A stretch of DNA of 64,000 nucleotides from Aquipseudomonas alcaligenes (GCF_003205495.1 NZ_QJRX01000004.1:310764-374763); one strand, 5' to 3'. Positions 1-9,223 are shown, numbered from the stretch's first letter. The notes: a model not told the origin generated them from the letters alone. Translations and numbers: made by a program.

Positions 1-1
1 G

Positions 2-367
2 ACGGCCAAGGCGCCGCTGCCCGGCGGCGAGAACCTGGACAGCCGCGAGGCGCTGGTGGACAAGCTGATCGCCCGCTTCGGCTGGCTCGACCGCGAGCTG
101 GCGCGGCGCTGGGTCAGCACCTACGGCAGCCGCACCTGGCGCCTGCTCGACGGCGTGCAGCGGCAGAGCGAGCTGGGCGAGCACCTGGGCGCCGGCCTGT
201 ACGGCCGCGAGGTGGACTACCTGTGCCGCGAGGAATGGGCGATGGAGGCCGAGGACATCCTCTGGCGCCGCACCAAGCTCGGCCTGTTCATGACACCCGG
301 CCAGCAGGCGCGGCTGCGCGACTACCTGCAGGGCCGCCAGGTCGCACCCCAGGCCCAGGCGCTCTAG
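2..367 (+). CDS. glpD: Glycerol-3-phosphate dehydrogenase, C-terminal part (partial)
   Basis: Partial gene that enters from the left edge; about 121 codons remain. The frame is open from base 2 to a TAG stop at 365-367. It starts with the TAKAPLPGG stretch typical of the end of the FAD domain of aerobic glycerol-3-phosphate dehydrogenase. It continues through the helical C-terminal cap with LCREEWAMEAEDILWRRTK, which is characteristic of GlpD. The enzyme oxidises sn-glycerol-3-phosphate to dihydroxyacetone phosphate at the inner membrane and passes electrons to quinone. It is convergent with the next gene, with only 11 bp between the stops and no visible terminator. The catalytic N-terminal part is outside the window. 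Confidence 0.9.
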   Translation, partial: TAKAPLPGGENLDSREALVDKLIARFGWLDRELARRWVSTYGSRTWRLLDGVQRQSELGEHLGAGLYGREVDYLCREEWAMEAEDILWRRTKLGLFMTPGQQARLRDYLQGRQVAPQAQAL

Positions 368-378
368 GCGACGCCGGC

Positions 379-1455
379 CTAGAGTCGCGAACGCCCGCCC
401 TCTTCCCCGGCGCTCTGCGCCAGCTGCGCGTCACGCATGCGCTGCTGGCGCAGGTGCGGCAACACCGCCGCCAGCAGCGGCTCCTTGAACGCCGCCTGGA
501 AACGATGGGCCAGCCCCGGAATCAGCTTGAGCTGGCTGCCCTCGATATGGGCGGCCACGTGCACGCCGTGCATGGTCGGCAGCAGCGGGTCGGCAGTGCC
601 ATGCACCACCAGGGTCGGCAGGCGCAGGCGGTTGAGCAGCTCGACCCGGCTCGGCTCGGCGAGGATCGCCAGGATCTGTCGCTCCACGCCCTGCGGGTTG
701 AAGGCACGGTCGTAGCTGCGCTCGGCCTCGCGCAGCAGCTGCGTGCGCTCGGCCGCCAGGCCCGGGCTGCCGAGGGCCGCCAGCAGATCGGCCTGCTGCG
801 CGATGGCCGCCTCACGGCCCAGCGCCTCGCGCCGCGCCAGCTGCTGCAGCAGGCGTGCATCCGGCGCCGGCAGGCCCGGCGCGCTGGAGCTGGTCATCAG
901 CAGGGTCAGGCTTTCGACCCGCTGCGGCGCCAGGTCGGCCATGTGCTGGGCGATCATGCCGCCCATGCTAGCGCCCAGCACATGGAAACGCTGGATGCTC
1001 AGGCCATCCATCAGGCCCAGGGCATCGCCGGCCATGTCGCGCAGGCTGTACGGTGCCTGCGCCCCCAGGCCCAGGCGGTAGCTGAACAGCTGGTAGGCCA
1101 GGTTGGCCTCGGGCACCGGCCCCACCCAGGACGACAGGCCGACATCGCGGTTGTCGAAGCGGATCACCCGGAAGCCCTGCTGGCACAGGCGCGCCACCAC
1201 CTCGTCCGGCCAGTGGATCAGCTGGCCGCCCAGGCCCATCACCAGCAGCAGCGCCGGGTCGCTGGTGCGACCGATGCTCTGGTAAGCCAGGCGCACCTCG
1301 CCCACCTGCGCCATGGCAGTCGGCACCTGTACCTCGCAACGGTTCGCCGCCAGGGACGGCAGGCCGCACCACAGCGCGGCGAGAAGCAACAGAACTCGCA
1401 TCGGCAACATCCGGAACGCAGAACCCCAGTGGAGCGCGAGTCTGCGGATGTTCAT
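379..1455 (-). CDS. Exported alpha/beta-fold hydrolase
   Basis: About 358 residues from ATG at 1455. A later in-frame ATG at 1401 would give a cleaner signal peptide (MRVLLLLAALWCGLPSLAA), so the start is uncertain; neither has a strong ribosome site. The mature protein is an alpha/beta hydrolase: oxyanion-loop region GLGGQ, nucleophile elbow GASMGG (Ser about 163), acidic residue in HGTADPLLP, and catalytic His in GLAHRF near the end. RFDNRDVGLSS is typical of the proline iminopeptidase/esterase-like branch. Likely a periplasmic or secreted esterase; the substrate cannot be told. It lies 62 bp downstream of the two-component genes on the same strand, so co-transcription is possible. Confidence 0.8.
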   Translation of the reverse strand: MNIRRLALHWGSAFRMLPMRVLLLLAALWCGLPSLAANRCEVQVPTAMAQVGEVRLAYQSIGRTSDPALLLVMGLGGQLIHWPDEVVARLCQQGFRVIRFDNRDVGLSSWVGPVPEANLAYQLFSYRLGLGAQAPYSLRDMAGDALGLMDGLSIQRFHVLGASMGGMIAQHMADLAPQRVESLTLLMTSSSAPGLPAPDARLLQQLARREALGREAAIAQQADLLAALGSPGLAAERTQLLREAERSYDRAFNPQGVERQILAILAEPSRVELLNRLRLPTLVVHGTADPLLPTMHGVHVAAHIEGSQLKLIPGLAHRFQAAFKEPLLAAVLPHLRQQRMRDAQLAQSAGEEGGRSRL

Positions 1456-1517
1456 GCGGGCGCGCTGCCACAGAACGATGACAATTTGATGAAGGCTGCC
1501 GAACGGTAGTGACGCGC

Positions 1518-3137
1518 TCAGCCCGCCTCGTTCGCCTGCGCCTGGCGGCGCGGCCAGACCAGGCTGAACTGCGCGCCGCCGAGGCTGGCGCTGCGCCCGA
1601 CATGGGCGCGGCCGGCGTGCCAGTAGATGATCCGGCGCACGATGGACAGGCCAAGGCCGTGGCCGCCGGAGGCGCGGGTACGGCTGTCGTCCAGGCGCAG
1701 GAAGGGGGTGAACACGCGCTCCCAGGCCTCCTCCGGCACGCCGGGGCCATCGTCCTCGACGTCGATGCGGCAGCGCTTGTGGCCAATGCGGTAGGTCAGG
1801 CGCACGCGCGACTCGGCGTGGCGCATGGCGTTGCTCAGCAGGTTCTGCAGGGCCCGGTGCAGGTAGCGCGGCTCGGCCTCGACCAGCGCGCCGCCGTCCG
1901 GGGCATCGTGGCACTGGCCGCGCTCGACGCGGATATGGGCGCGCAGCGGCGCCAGCTCCTCGATCACCTGGTCGAGCAGGCAGCGCAGGTCCACGACCTG
2001 GTAGTCGAGCTCCGGCGAGCCCTGCTCCAGGCGGGCGTAGACCAGCATCTCGTCGACCAGCTTGTCCAGCTCCTGGATGTCGCCGTCCATGCCTTCCATG
2101 TACTTGCGCCGCGCCTCGTCGCTGTGCGCGTCGGCGATCATCTCCAGGCCGAAGCGCAGGCGCGCCACCGGCGTGCGCAGCTCGTGGGACACCGCACGGA
2201 CCATCTCGCGCTGCACGTTGAGCAGACGCTGCAGCTGCTCGGCCATGGCATTGAAGGTACTCGCCAGGCGCCCCACCGAGTCGGCGCCCTGGGTCGGCGC
2301 ACGCGCCTCCAGGCGGCCGTTGGCGATCAGCGCCGCGGCATCCTCCAGCGCCTGCAGGCGGCGCTCCAGACGGCGCACCAGCAGGTAGAGGATAAGCCCG
2401 GTGAGGCTCAGGCCGAGCGCGCCGATCAGCACCAGCAGCTCGGTGGGATAGGGATTCATCTGCTGGATCGGGCCGACCTCCAGCACCCAGGGCGTGCCGA
2501 CCATGCCGGCGATCACGCGGATCGAGTCACCGCCCTTGCCCAGCGCCAGCACCGTGTCGCCCTCGTCCACCCGGCGCTGCTGGTCCTCGTCCAGGTCGAG
2601 CCTCTCCAGCACCACCAGGCGCAGGTCGAAACCGAACTGCTTGGCCTCCTTCAGCTCGGCCAGGCGCCGGGGCTGTTCGGCGATCGGGTAGCGCACCAGC
2701 TCGTCCATCAGCAGATACACGGTGGCGCGCGCCAGCTGCTCGCTGATCTGTTCCACCTCGGTGGTCAGCACCAGTTGCTGCTCGGCGCTGACCAGTACGT
2801 AGACCCGTGCCGCGTGCGGCCCGGTCTGCTCCACCAGCACCTGGCCGCGCAGCAGGCGGCCACGGGCGCGGCCGTCCAGCGGCTCGGTGGACAACGGCTG
2901 CAGCTGCAGCGTCACGCCGAGCAGGCGGCTCCAGGTCACCAGCGCGCGGCGCCGGTCGACATCGCCCATCGGTTGCAGGTTGTCCGCCATCAGGCGGAAG
3001 GTGCCGCGCGCCAGCTGCTCGCGGTACTGGTCGCTGCGCACCTCGTTGGTCAGCTGCAGGGCACCGACGCCGAGCAGCGCGACCAGGAACAGGGCGGCGA
3101 TGATGCCGCCGTAGATGCGCAGGAAGATGGTGTTCAT
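1518..3137 (-). CDS. RstB-like sensor histidine kinase
   Basis: 539 residues from ATG at 3137, overlapping the stop of the response regulator by 4 bp (ATGA), so the two are translationally coupled. TM1 is about residues 9-29, followed by a periplasmic sensor domain of about 200 residues, TM2 (about 233-254), a HAMP segment, and a dimerisation helix with phospho-acceptor His in VSHELRTPVARLR (about H318). The HATPase_c domain shows the N-box LLSNAMRH, DDGPGVP and GGHGLGLSI. Architecture and sequence resemble RstB of the RstA/RstB system. From memory this pair also adjoins nrdA in P. aeruginosa. The signal is unknown. Confidence 0.9.
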   Translation of the reverse strand: MNTIFLRIYGGIIAALFLVALLGVGALQLTNEVRSDQYREQLARGTFRLMADNLQPMGDVDRRRALVTWSRLLGVTLQLQPLSTEPLDGRARGRLLRGQVLVEQTGPHAARVYVLVSAEQQLVLTTEVEQISEQLARATVYLLMDELVRYPIAEQPRRLAELKEAKQFGFDLRLVVLERLDLDEDQQRRVDEGDTVLALGKGGDSIRVIAGMVGTPWVLEVGPIQQMNPYPTELLVLIGALGLSLTGLILYLLVRRLERRLQALEDAAALIANGRLEARAPTQGADSVGRLASTFNAMAEQLQRLLNVQREMVRAVSHELRTPVARLRFGLEMIADAHSDEARRKYMEGMDGDIQELDKLVDEMLVYARLEQGSPELDYQVVDLRCLLDQVIEELAPLRAHIRVERGQCHDAPDGGALVEAEPRYLHRALQNLLSNAMRHAESRVRLTYRIGHKRCRIDVEDDGPGVPEEAWERVFTPFLRLDDSRTRASGGHGLGLSIVRRIIYWHAGRAHVGRSASLGGAQFSLVWPRRQAQANEAG

Positions 3138-3856
3138 TGCAGGGCGCTGGCGGCCTCGGCGACGAACAGGTAGCCCTTGCTGCGCACAGTCTTGATCAGG
3201 CGCGGATGCATCGGGTCGTCGCCGATCTTCGGGCGGATGCGCGAGATGCGCACGTCGATGGAGCGGTCCTGGCCGTCGTACTCGATGCCGCGCAGGGCGG
3301 TGAAGATCTCCTCGCGGGAGAGGATGCGCCCGGCGTTGGCCACCAGCAGCCAGAGCAGGTCGAACTCGGCGCTGGTCAGCTCGATGCTCGCGCCACGCAG
3401 CCAGGCCTCGCGCATGGCGCTGTCGATCACCAGCGGGCCGAATTCCAGGCGCCGCTGGCTCTCCGCCGCCGGCGCCTCCGCCCCGGCCTCGCTGCGCCGT
3501 AACAGGGCACGGATGCGCGCCAGTAGCACACGCGGGCGCACAGGCTTGCACACGTAGTCGTCGGCGCCCATCTCCAGGCCGAGCACCTCGTCCATGTCGT
3601 CGGTGCGCGCGGTGAGCATCAGGATCGGCCCGGCGTACTGGCCGCGCACCTTGCGGCAGATGGACAGGCCGTCCTCGCCGGGCAGCATCAGGTCGAGTAC
3701 CACCAGGTCCGGCTGCTCCTTGAGGATACGCGCCGCCGCCGCAGCGCCGTCGGCCTCGATGGCCACGCTCAGGCCGTTGCCCTGCAGGTATTCCCGGGTA
3801 AGCTCGGCCAGGCGCTGGTCGTCCTCGACGATCAGGATGTGCGCTTCTTGTTCCAC
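3134..3856 (-). CDS. RstA-like OmpR-family response regulator
   Basis: 240 residues. The start is GTG at 3854-3856, chosen because a GAGGAG ribosome site lies just upstream and there is no better ATG. The receiver domain has acidic pocket residues near E11/D12, phospho-acceptor Asp about 55 in VLDLMLPGEDG, and Lys about 104 in CKP. The C-terminal half is an OmpR/PhoB winged helix (LTSAEFDLLWLL...DVRISRIRPKI). It is the partner of the overlapping kinase. Its promoter lies in the 750-bp region shared divergently with nrdA; an NrdR-like box is 100 bp upstream of its start. Confidence 0.92.
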   Translation of the reverse strand: MEQEAHILIVEDDQRLAELTREYLQGNGLSVAIEADGAAAAARILKEQPDLVVLDLMLPGEDGLSICRKVRGQYAGPILMLTARTDDMDEVLGLEMGADDYVCKPVRPRVLLARIRALLRRSEAGAEAPAAESQRRLEFGPLVIDSAMREAWLRGASIELTSAEFDLLWLLVANAGRILSREEIFTALRGIEYDGQDRSIDVRISRIRPKIGDDPMHPRLIKTVRSKGYLFVAEAASALQ

Positions 3857-3955
3857 CGTCCGCTCCTCACTAAGGCCCGCACGCCACTGCTGCGCGGGCC
3901 GGGCATTCTAGCAACCGCGACGGCGCAGCACAGCCCGTGCCGCTGGACAGGCCAA

Positions 3956-3971
3956 CCACTATATGTTGTGG
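3956..3971. promoter_or_regulatory. NrdR-like box (distal)
   Basis: CCACTATATGTTGTGG is a near-perfect 16-bp palindrome close to the NrdR consensus (ACAC-W-ATATMTA-GTGT type). It lies 100 bp from the rstA-like start and 650 bp from nrdA, so it may act on either side or bind together with the proximal sites. Confidence 0.55.
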
Positions 3972-4099
3972 TTACCCCCACAGCCTGCGCGGCCTTTTCG
4001 CCACCGTGAAAGCGCACACAAACGGCGACGAACGGTATGAGTCAGCAATCACGCGGCCTGCGCCGGATCGACCGATTTCACACACAAACCACCCACACT

Positions 4100-4108
4100 T
4101 TATCCACA
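4100..4108 (+). promoter_or_regulatory. DnaA box
   Basis: TTATCCACA is an exact consensus DnaA box. It lies about 20 bp upstream of the proposed nrdA -35 element. DnaA control of nrd operons is established in Escherichia coli; here it is inferred from position only. Confidence 0.5.
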
Positions 4109-4129
4109 GGATATCCCAGGCAAGTCACC

Positions 4130-4158
4130 TTGCATTGCCCCGGACAGCGCATTATCTT
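4130..4158 (+). promoter_or_regulatory. Putative nrdA promoter
   Basis: TTGCAT (4130-4135) and TATCTT (4153-4158) are separated by 17 bp, a sigma-70-like arrangement. The -10 lies inside one of the two NrdR-like boxes, as expected for a repressed nrd promoter. Confidence 0.4.
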
Positions 4159-4193
4159 GTATCCCCACAGCGCCAGCCCACTACATGTTGGGT
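4147..4193. promoter_or_regulatory. Tandem NrdR-like boxes at nrdA promoter
   Basis: Two 16-bp NrdR-like sites, 4147-4162 (weak, about 11 of 16 positions) and 4178-4193 (CCACTACATGTTGGGT, stronger). They start exactly 31 bp apart, which is the usual helical spacing of paired NrdR boxes. They cover the proposed -10 and start point, as expected for repression by NrdR when dNTP/ATP is high. Confidence 0.55.
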
Positions 4194-4370
4194 TTTGGCC
4201 AGACCACCGGACACTAGAAGAATGAATGTCGAGAAGGCCCTTTCGTTGGCCGCACCCGGTGAGTTGCAACGCGTTTTCCGCCGGCCCGGCCTTGTCCGCC
4301 AGGCCACGGCAGAGGGTCGCGAAGGTCGTCGCCCCCTGTCGTATAGCGGTATGCAGCCCTCGGGCGCATA

Positions 4371-4386
4371 CCACTAGGTATTGTGG
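4371..4386. promoter_or_regulatory. NrdR-like box (leader)
   Basis: CCACTAGGTATTGTGG is another palindromic match to the NrdR box, 220 bp upstream of the nrdA start codon. No partner is visible at 31 bp on either side. Confidence 0.45.
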
Positions 4387-4605
4387 TCACGGTTTTGCAT
4401 GACCGTGATGTTTGACTTGGGCCAGGGAGGCGCTTGAGTCCGCGCGCCCTGCCTTGCAGTAGCAGTACGTAGTTTCCGCATGCCCGGCTCTCCTGGTGGT
4501 TCCGGTGCGGCGGACGATTTGGCCATAAAGCTGTGGCCGCTGGTCGCGCAGGCTCCACCTGCCAGGCCGACGGCCTACTAATAAATGAGAGAACGGGAGA
4601 TCCCC

Positions 4606-7488
4606 ATGCACACCGACACAACTCGCGAGAACCCGCAGGCCGTGGCGCCGCAGGCCGCCGAATCCAGCCAGGATCTGGCCGCCACCGCGCCCGGCCAGCT
4701 GCGCGTGATCAAGCGCAACGGCACCGTCGTCCCCTACACCGACGACAAGATCACCGTGGCCATCACCAAGGCGTTCCTCGCAGTTGAGGGCGGCACCGCC
4801 GCCGCCTCGTCGCGTATCCATGAGACCGTCGCGCGCCTGACCGAGCAGGTCACCGCCACCTTCAAGCGCCGCATGCCCTCCGGCGGCACCATCCACATCG
4901 AGGAAATCCAGGACCAAGTCGAACTGGCCCTGATGCGCGCCGGCGAGCAGAAGGTCGCCCGCGACTACGTGATCTACCGCGAATCCCGCGCCCAGGCGCG
5001 CAAGAGCAGCGGCGCCGCCGACGTGGCCCAGCCGCACCCGAGCATCCGCGTGACCCGCGCCGACGGCAGTGTGCAGCCGCTCGACATGGGCCGCCTGCAG
5101 ACCATCATCCGCGAAGCCTGCGAAGGTCTGGCCGAGGTCGACGGCGCGCTGATCGAGTCCGAGACCCTGAAGAACCTGTACGACGGCGTGGCCGAGAAGG
5201 ACGTCAACACCGCCCTGGTGATGACCGCCCGTACCCTGGTCGAGCGCGAGCCGAACTACTCCTACGTCACCGCCCGCCTGCTGATGGACAACGTGCGTGC
5301 CGAAGCCCTGGGCTTCCTCGGCATCGCCGACAGCGCTACCCACCATGAGATGGCCGACCTCTACGCCAAGGCCCTGCCGGCCTACGTGGACAAGGGCGTG
5401 GAATTCGAGCTGCTCGATCCCAAGCTGAAGGACTACGACCTGGCCAAGCTGGGCGCCGCGCTGAACCACGAGCGCGACCAGCAGTTCACCTACCTGGGCC
5501 TGCAGACCCTGTACGACCGCTACTTCATCCACAAGGACGGCATCCGCTTCGAACTGCCGCAGGTGTTCTTCATGCGCGTGGCCATGGGCCTGGCCATCGA
5601 AGAGCCGCAGAAGGAAGAGCGTGCCATCGAGTTCTACAACCTGCTGTCCTCGTTCGACTACATGGCGTCGACCCCGACCCTGTTCAACGCCGGCACCCTG
5701 CGCCCGCAGCTGTCCTCGTGCTACCTGACCACCGTGCCGGACGACCTGTCGGGCATCTACCAGGCCATCCACGACAACGCCATGCTGTCGAAATTCGCCG
5801 GCGGCCTGGGCAACGACTGGACCCCGGTGCGCGCGCTGGGCTCCTACATCAAGGGCACCAACGGCAAGAGCCAGGGCGTGGTTCCGTTCCTGAAAGTGGT
5901 CAACGACACCGCCGTGGCCGTCAACCAGGGCGGCAAGCGCAAGGGCGCCGTGTGCGCCTACCTGGAAACCTGGCACCTGGACATCGAGGAATTCCTCGAG
6001 CTGCGCAAGAACACCGGTGACGACCGTCGCCGTACCCACGACATGAACACCGCCAATTGGATTCCGGACCTGTTCATGAAGCGCGTGTTCGACGACGGCC
6101 AGTGGACCCTGTTCAGCCCGTCCGAAGTGCCGGACCTGCACGACCTCACCGGCAAGGCCTTCGAGGAGCGCTACGAGTACTACGAAGCCCTGGCTGGCTA
6201 CGGCAAGATCAAGGTGTTCAAGACCATCGCCGCCAAGGACCTGTGGCGCAAGATGCTGTCCATGCTGTTCGAAACCGGCCACCCGTGGCTGACCTTCAAG
6301 GACCCGTGCAACCTGCGCAGCCCGCAGCAGCACGTGGGCGTGGTACACAGCTCCAACCTGTGCACCGAGATCACCCTGAACACCAACAAGGACGAGATCG
6401 CCGTCTGCAACCTGGGCTCGATCAACCTGGTCAACCACATCGTCGACGGCAAGCTGGACACCGAGAAGCTCGGCCGCACCGTGAAGACCGCCGTGCGCAT
6501 GCTCGATAACGTCATCGACATCAACTACTACTCGGTGCCGCAGGCGCGCAACTCCAACCTCAAGCACCGTCCGGTCGGCCTCGGCCTGATGGGCTTCCAG
6601 GACGCCCTGTACCTGCAGCACATCGCCTACGGCTCCGACGCGGCCATCGAGTTCGCCGACAAGTCCATGGAAGCGATCAGCTACTACGCCATCCAGGCTT
6701 CCTGTGACCTGGCCGACGAGCGCGGCAGCTACAGCACCTTCGAAGGCTCGCTGTGGTCCAAGGGCATCCTGCCGCTGGACTCCCAGCAGATCCTGATCGA
6801 GGCCCGCGGCCAGAAGTACATCGACGTCGACCTGTCCGAGTCGCTGGACTGGGCCCCGCTGCGCGAGCGTGTGAAGAAAGGCATCCGCAACTCCAACATC
6901 ATGGCGATCGCGCCGACCGCGACCATCTCCAACATCATTGGCGTTTCGCAGTCGATCGAGCCGACCTACCAGAACCTGTACGTGAAATCGAACCTCTCCG
7001 GCGAGTTCACCGTGATCAACCCCTACCTGGTACGCGACCTGAAGAACCGCGGCCTGTGGGACAGCGTCATGGTCAACGACCTGAAGTACTACGACGGTTC
7101 CGTACAGCAGATCGAGCGCATCCCGCAGGACCTCAAGGACCTGTACGCCACCGCGTTCGAAGTGGAAACCAAGTGGATCGTCGACGCCGCCAGCCGCCGC
7201 CAGAAGTGGATCGACCAGGCCCAGTCGCTGAACCTGTACATCGCCGGCGCCTCGGGCAAGAAGCTGGACGTGACCTACCGCATGGCCTGGTACCGTGGCC
7301 TGAAAACCACCTACTACCTCCGTGCCCTGGCCGCCACCAGCACCGAGAAGTCCACCATCAACACCGGCAAGCTCAACGCCGTGTCCAGTGGTGCGATCGA
7401 CGAGGGCAGCTTCGCCGCCCCGGCCGGCCCGGCTCCGGTGCCGAAAGCCTGCTCCATCGACAACCCCGACTGCGAAGCCTGCCAGTAA
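4606..7488 (+). CDS. nrdA: Class Ia ribonucleoside-diphosphate reductase, alpha subunit
   Basis: 960 residues. ATG at 4606 follows GGGAGA at the right distance; an upstream ATG at 4585 has no ribosome site. NrdA reduces ribonucleoside diphosphates to deoxy forms. Two ATP-cone domains are present in tandem: the first at about residues 20-120 (LRVIKRNGTVVPYTDDKI...), the second at about 140-225 (IRVTRADGSVQPLDMGRL...), as known for the long Pseudomonas enzymes. The catalytic barrel shows SSCYLTT, the NLCTEI motif with radical Cys and Glu, and the C-terminal redox tail with Cys pairs in CSIDNPDCEACQ. The partner nrdB lies 399 bp downstream. Confidence 0.97.
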   Translation: MHTDTTRENPQAVAPQAAESSQDLAATAPGQLRVIKRNGTVVPYTDDKITVAITKAFLAVEGGTAAASSRIHETVARLTEQVTATFKRRMPSGGTIHIEEIQDQVELALMRAGEQKVARDYVIYRESRAQARKSSGAADVAQPHPSIRVTRADGSVQPLDMGRLQTIIREACEGLAEVDGALIESETLKNLYDGVAEKDVNTALVMTARTLVEREPNYSYVTARLLMDNVRAEALGFLGIADSATHHEMADLYAKALPAYVDKGVEFELLDPKLKDYDLAKLGAALNHERDQQFTYLGLQTLYDRYFIHKDGIRFELPQVFFMRVAMGLAIEEPQKEERAIEFYNLLSSFDYMASTPTLFNAGTLRPQLSSCYLTTVPDDLSGIYQAIHDNAMLSKFAGGLGNDWTPVRALGSYIKGTNGKSQGVVPFLKVVNDTAVAVNQGGKRKGAVCAYLETWHLDIEEFLELRKNTGDDRRRTHDMNTANWIPDLFMKRVFDDGQWTLFSPSEVPDLHDLTGKAFEERYEYYEALAGYGKIKVFKTIAAKDLWRKMLSMLFETGHPWLTFKDPCNLRSPQQHVGVVHSSNLCTEITLNTNKDEIAVCNLGSINLVNHIVDGKLDTEKLGRTVKTAVRMLDNVIDINYYSVPQARNSNLKHRPVGLGLMGFQDALYLQHIAYGSDAAIEFADKSMEAISYYAIQASCDLADERGSYSTFEGSLWSKGILPLDSQQILIEARGQKYIDVDLSESLDWAPLRERVKKGIRNSNIMAIAPTATISNIIGVSQSIEPTYQNLYVKSNLSGEFTVINPYLVRDLKNRGLWDSVMVNDLKYYDGSVQQIERIPQDLKDLYATAFEVETKWIVDAASRRQKWIDQAQSLNLYIAGASGKKLDVTYRMAWYRGLKTTYYLRALAATSTEKSTINTGKLNAVSSGAIDEGSFAAPAGPAPVPKACSIDNPDCEACQ

Positions 7489-7887
7489 GTCGCGGCCCGC
7501 AGAGCGGACTTCGCGTTGTTGCCCGGCAGGGCGGCCCCCATCACGTGCTACAGCACGCTCAGGGGCTCCACCCTACCGGGCGCCTAGCGCTGCCTCGCTC
7601 TGCAAACCGCTTGCACCGAGTGGCAGAGGCTAAAAGCCAAAGCTACACGCCACTCGGACCGCTGTTTCCCTCTCCCCTCGGGGAGAGGGCCAGGGAGAGG
7701 GGGCCAGGCCACGCGCCAGCCCTCCCCCACGAACACTCCCCTCGCCCGCCAACGCGGGCCTGGGCGCCACCAGTCGGGTGGCACGGTTTGACCCTTGCGC
7801 GCGTACCGCAACGGAACATAATTAGAATTACTGGACAAACATACAGGTCGCCGATTTGCGGCCTTCAGCACCAAGCAGGAGACCACC
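7489..7887. other. Gene-free nrdA-nrdB spacer
   Basis: 399 bp between the two reductase genes with no supported gene. It holds a 10-bp perfect GC-rich hairpin at 7668-7689, followed by further GAGAGGG repeats. Nearer to nrdB is a promoter-like pair, TTGCGC (7795-7800) and CATAAT (7817-7822), with 16-bp spacing. nrdB may therefore be transcribed partly on its own. Confidence 0.5.
7668..7689. repeat. GC-rich hairpin, possible terminator/REP-like
   Basis: The arms CCCTCTCCCC and GGGGAGAGGG pair perfectly with a 2-nt loop. There is no T-run after it, so it resembles the CCCTCTCCC...GGGAGAGGG repeats scattered in Pseudomonas intergenic DNA more than a classical terminator. A related CTCTCCCGCC...GCGGGAGAG hairpin occurs near 11115-11140. 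Confidence 0.5.
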
Positions 7888-9132
7888 ATGCTCAGCTGGG
7901 ACGAATTCGATAAGGAAGATGCCACCGAAGCGGCCGCCAAGCCGGCCGCTGCCGTAGTCGGCGCCGCGCTCGATCAACTGGACAGCGACGCCGCCGGCTC
8001 CGTCGAGGAAGCCCGCGCCGTATCGGCCGACGACTCCGACGCCGTCGCCCGCGCCAAGAAGGCCCTGAACGACCTGGACATCCAGGAAGGCCTGGACGAC
8101 CTGGAAGGCGCCAGCGCCCGCGTGCACGTCGGCGACAAGCAGATGATCAACGCCCGCGCCGACCTCAACCAGCTCGTACCCTTCAAGTACGACTGGGCCT
8201 GGCAGAAGTATCTGGATGGTTGCGCCAACCACTGGATGCCGCAGGAAGTGAACATGAACGCCGACATTGCCCTGTGGAAGAGCAAGGACGGCCTCTCCGA
8301 AGACGAGCGCCGCATCGTCAAGCGTTCGCTGGGCTTCTTCTCCACCGCCGACAGCCTGGTCGCCAACAACCTGGTGCTGGCCGTGTACCGCCTGATCACC
8401 AACCCCGAGTGCCGCCAGTACATCCTGCGCCAGGCCTTCGAGGAAGCGATCCACACCCACGCCTACCAGTACTGCATCGAGTCGCTGGGCATGGATGAAG
8501 GCGAGATCTTCAACATGTACCACGAGATTCCTTCGGTCGCGAAGAAAGCCTCCTGGGGCCTGAAGTACACCCGTTCGATCTCCGACCCGGAATTCAAGAC
8601 CGGCACCCCAGAGACCGACCGCCAGTTCCTGCGCAACCTGATCGCCTACTACTGCGTACTGGAAGGCATCTTCTTCTACTGCGGCTTCACCCAGATCCTC
8701 TCCATGGGCCGCCGCAACAAGATGACCGGCACCGCCGAGCAGTTCCAGTACATCCTGCGTGACGAGTCCATGCACCTGAACTTCGGCATCGACGTGATCA
8801 ACCAGATCAAGATCGAGAACCCGCACCTGTGGGATGCCGCGATGAAGGACGAAGCGACCCAGATGATTCTGCAGGGTACCCAGCTGGAGATCGAATACGC
8901 GCGCGACACCATGCCGCGCGGCGTGCTGGGCATGAACGCGGCGATGATGGAGGACTACCTGAAGTTCATCGCCAACCGTCGTCTGACGCAGATCGGCCTG
9001 AAGGAAGAGTATCCGGGCGCGACCAACCCGTTCCCGTGGATGAGCGAGATCATGGACCTGAAGAAGGAGAAGAACTTCTTCGAGACTCGTGTGATCGAGT
9101 ATCAGACTGGTGGTGCGTTGAGCTGGGATTGA
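7888..9132 (+). CDS. nrdB: Class Ia ribonucleoside-diphosphate reductase, beta subunit
   Basis: 414 residues, ATG at 7888 after an AGGAG site. This subunit houses the di-metal/tyrosyl radical cofactor. Metal ligands are visible in the [11 protein letters not shown] helix (ExxH) and in DESMHLNFG (ExxH). The first ~85 residues are an Ala/Asp-rich extension typical of Pseudomonas NrdB. The C-terminal tail, which docks into NrdA, is present. The gene ends with a strong terminator at 9197. Confidence 0.97.
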   Translation: MLSWDEFDKEDATEAAAKPAAAVVGAALDQLDSDAAGSVEEARAVSADDSDAVARAKKALNDLDIQEGLDDLEGASARVHVGDKQMINARADLNQLVPFKYDWAWQKYLDGCANHWMPQEVNMNADIALWKSKDGLSEDERRIVKRSLGFFSTADSLVANNLVLAVYRLITNPECRQYILRQAFEEAIHTHAYQYCIESLGMDEGEIFNMYHEIPSVAKKASWGLKYTRSISDPEFKTGTPETDRQFLRNLIAYYCVLEGIFFYCGFTQILSMGRRNKMTGTAEQFQYILRDESMHLNFGIDVINQIKIENPHLWDAAMKDEATQMILQGTQLEIEYARDTMPRGVLGMNAAMMEDYLKFIANRRLTQIGLKEEYPGATNPFPWMSEIMDLKKEKNFFETRVIEYQTGGALSWD

Positions 9133-9196
9133 TGGCCAGCTGACATCAGCGTAGATTGACCCTACACCTGCCATGGATGTTGGGGTTGAAGTTTTA

Positions 9197-9223
9197 AAAG
9201 CCCCGCTTGTGCGGGGCTTTTTT
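9197..9223 (+). terminator. Rho-independent terminator of nrdB
   Basis: AAAAGCCCCGC and GCGGGGCTTTT form an 11-bp stem with a TTGT loop, followed by a T-run. The next gene's ribosome site begins within a few bases of the T-run. Confidence 0.9.

Larger units (their letters stand above)
3857..4605. promoter_or_regulatory. Intergenic regulatory region between rstA-like gene and nrdA
   Basis: About 750 bp with no credible gene. It contains an NrdR-like box at 3956, a DnaA-type box at 4100, a promoter-like pair overlapped by two NrdR-like boxes 31 bp apart at 4147 and 4178, and another NrdR-like box at 4371. If the promoter near 4153 is used, nrdA has a leader of about 440 nt. The part from 4400 to 4585 has no recognised riboswitch. 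Confidence 0.6.

Noticed and set aside
1509..3173. A 554-codon plus-strand frame over the histidine kinase gene
   Set aside because: Sense kinase has all catalytic motifs; the plus frame is Gln/His/Ala-rich noise.
4200..4605. Cobalamin or other riboswitch in the nrdA leader
   Set aside because: No conserved box of a known riboswitch was found, and class Ia enzymes do not need cobalamin; only the leader length is unusual.
4387..6621. A 744-codon open frame on the minus strand across nrdA
   Set aside because: It lies antisense to a clear NrdA, is rich in Val, His, Gly and Gln as expected of a high-GC shadow frame, and has no family motif.
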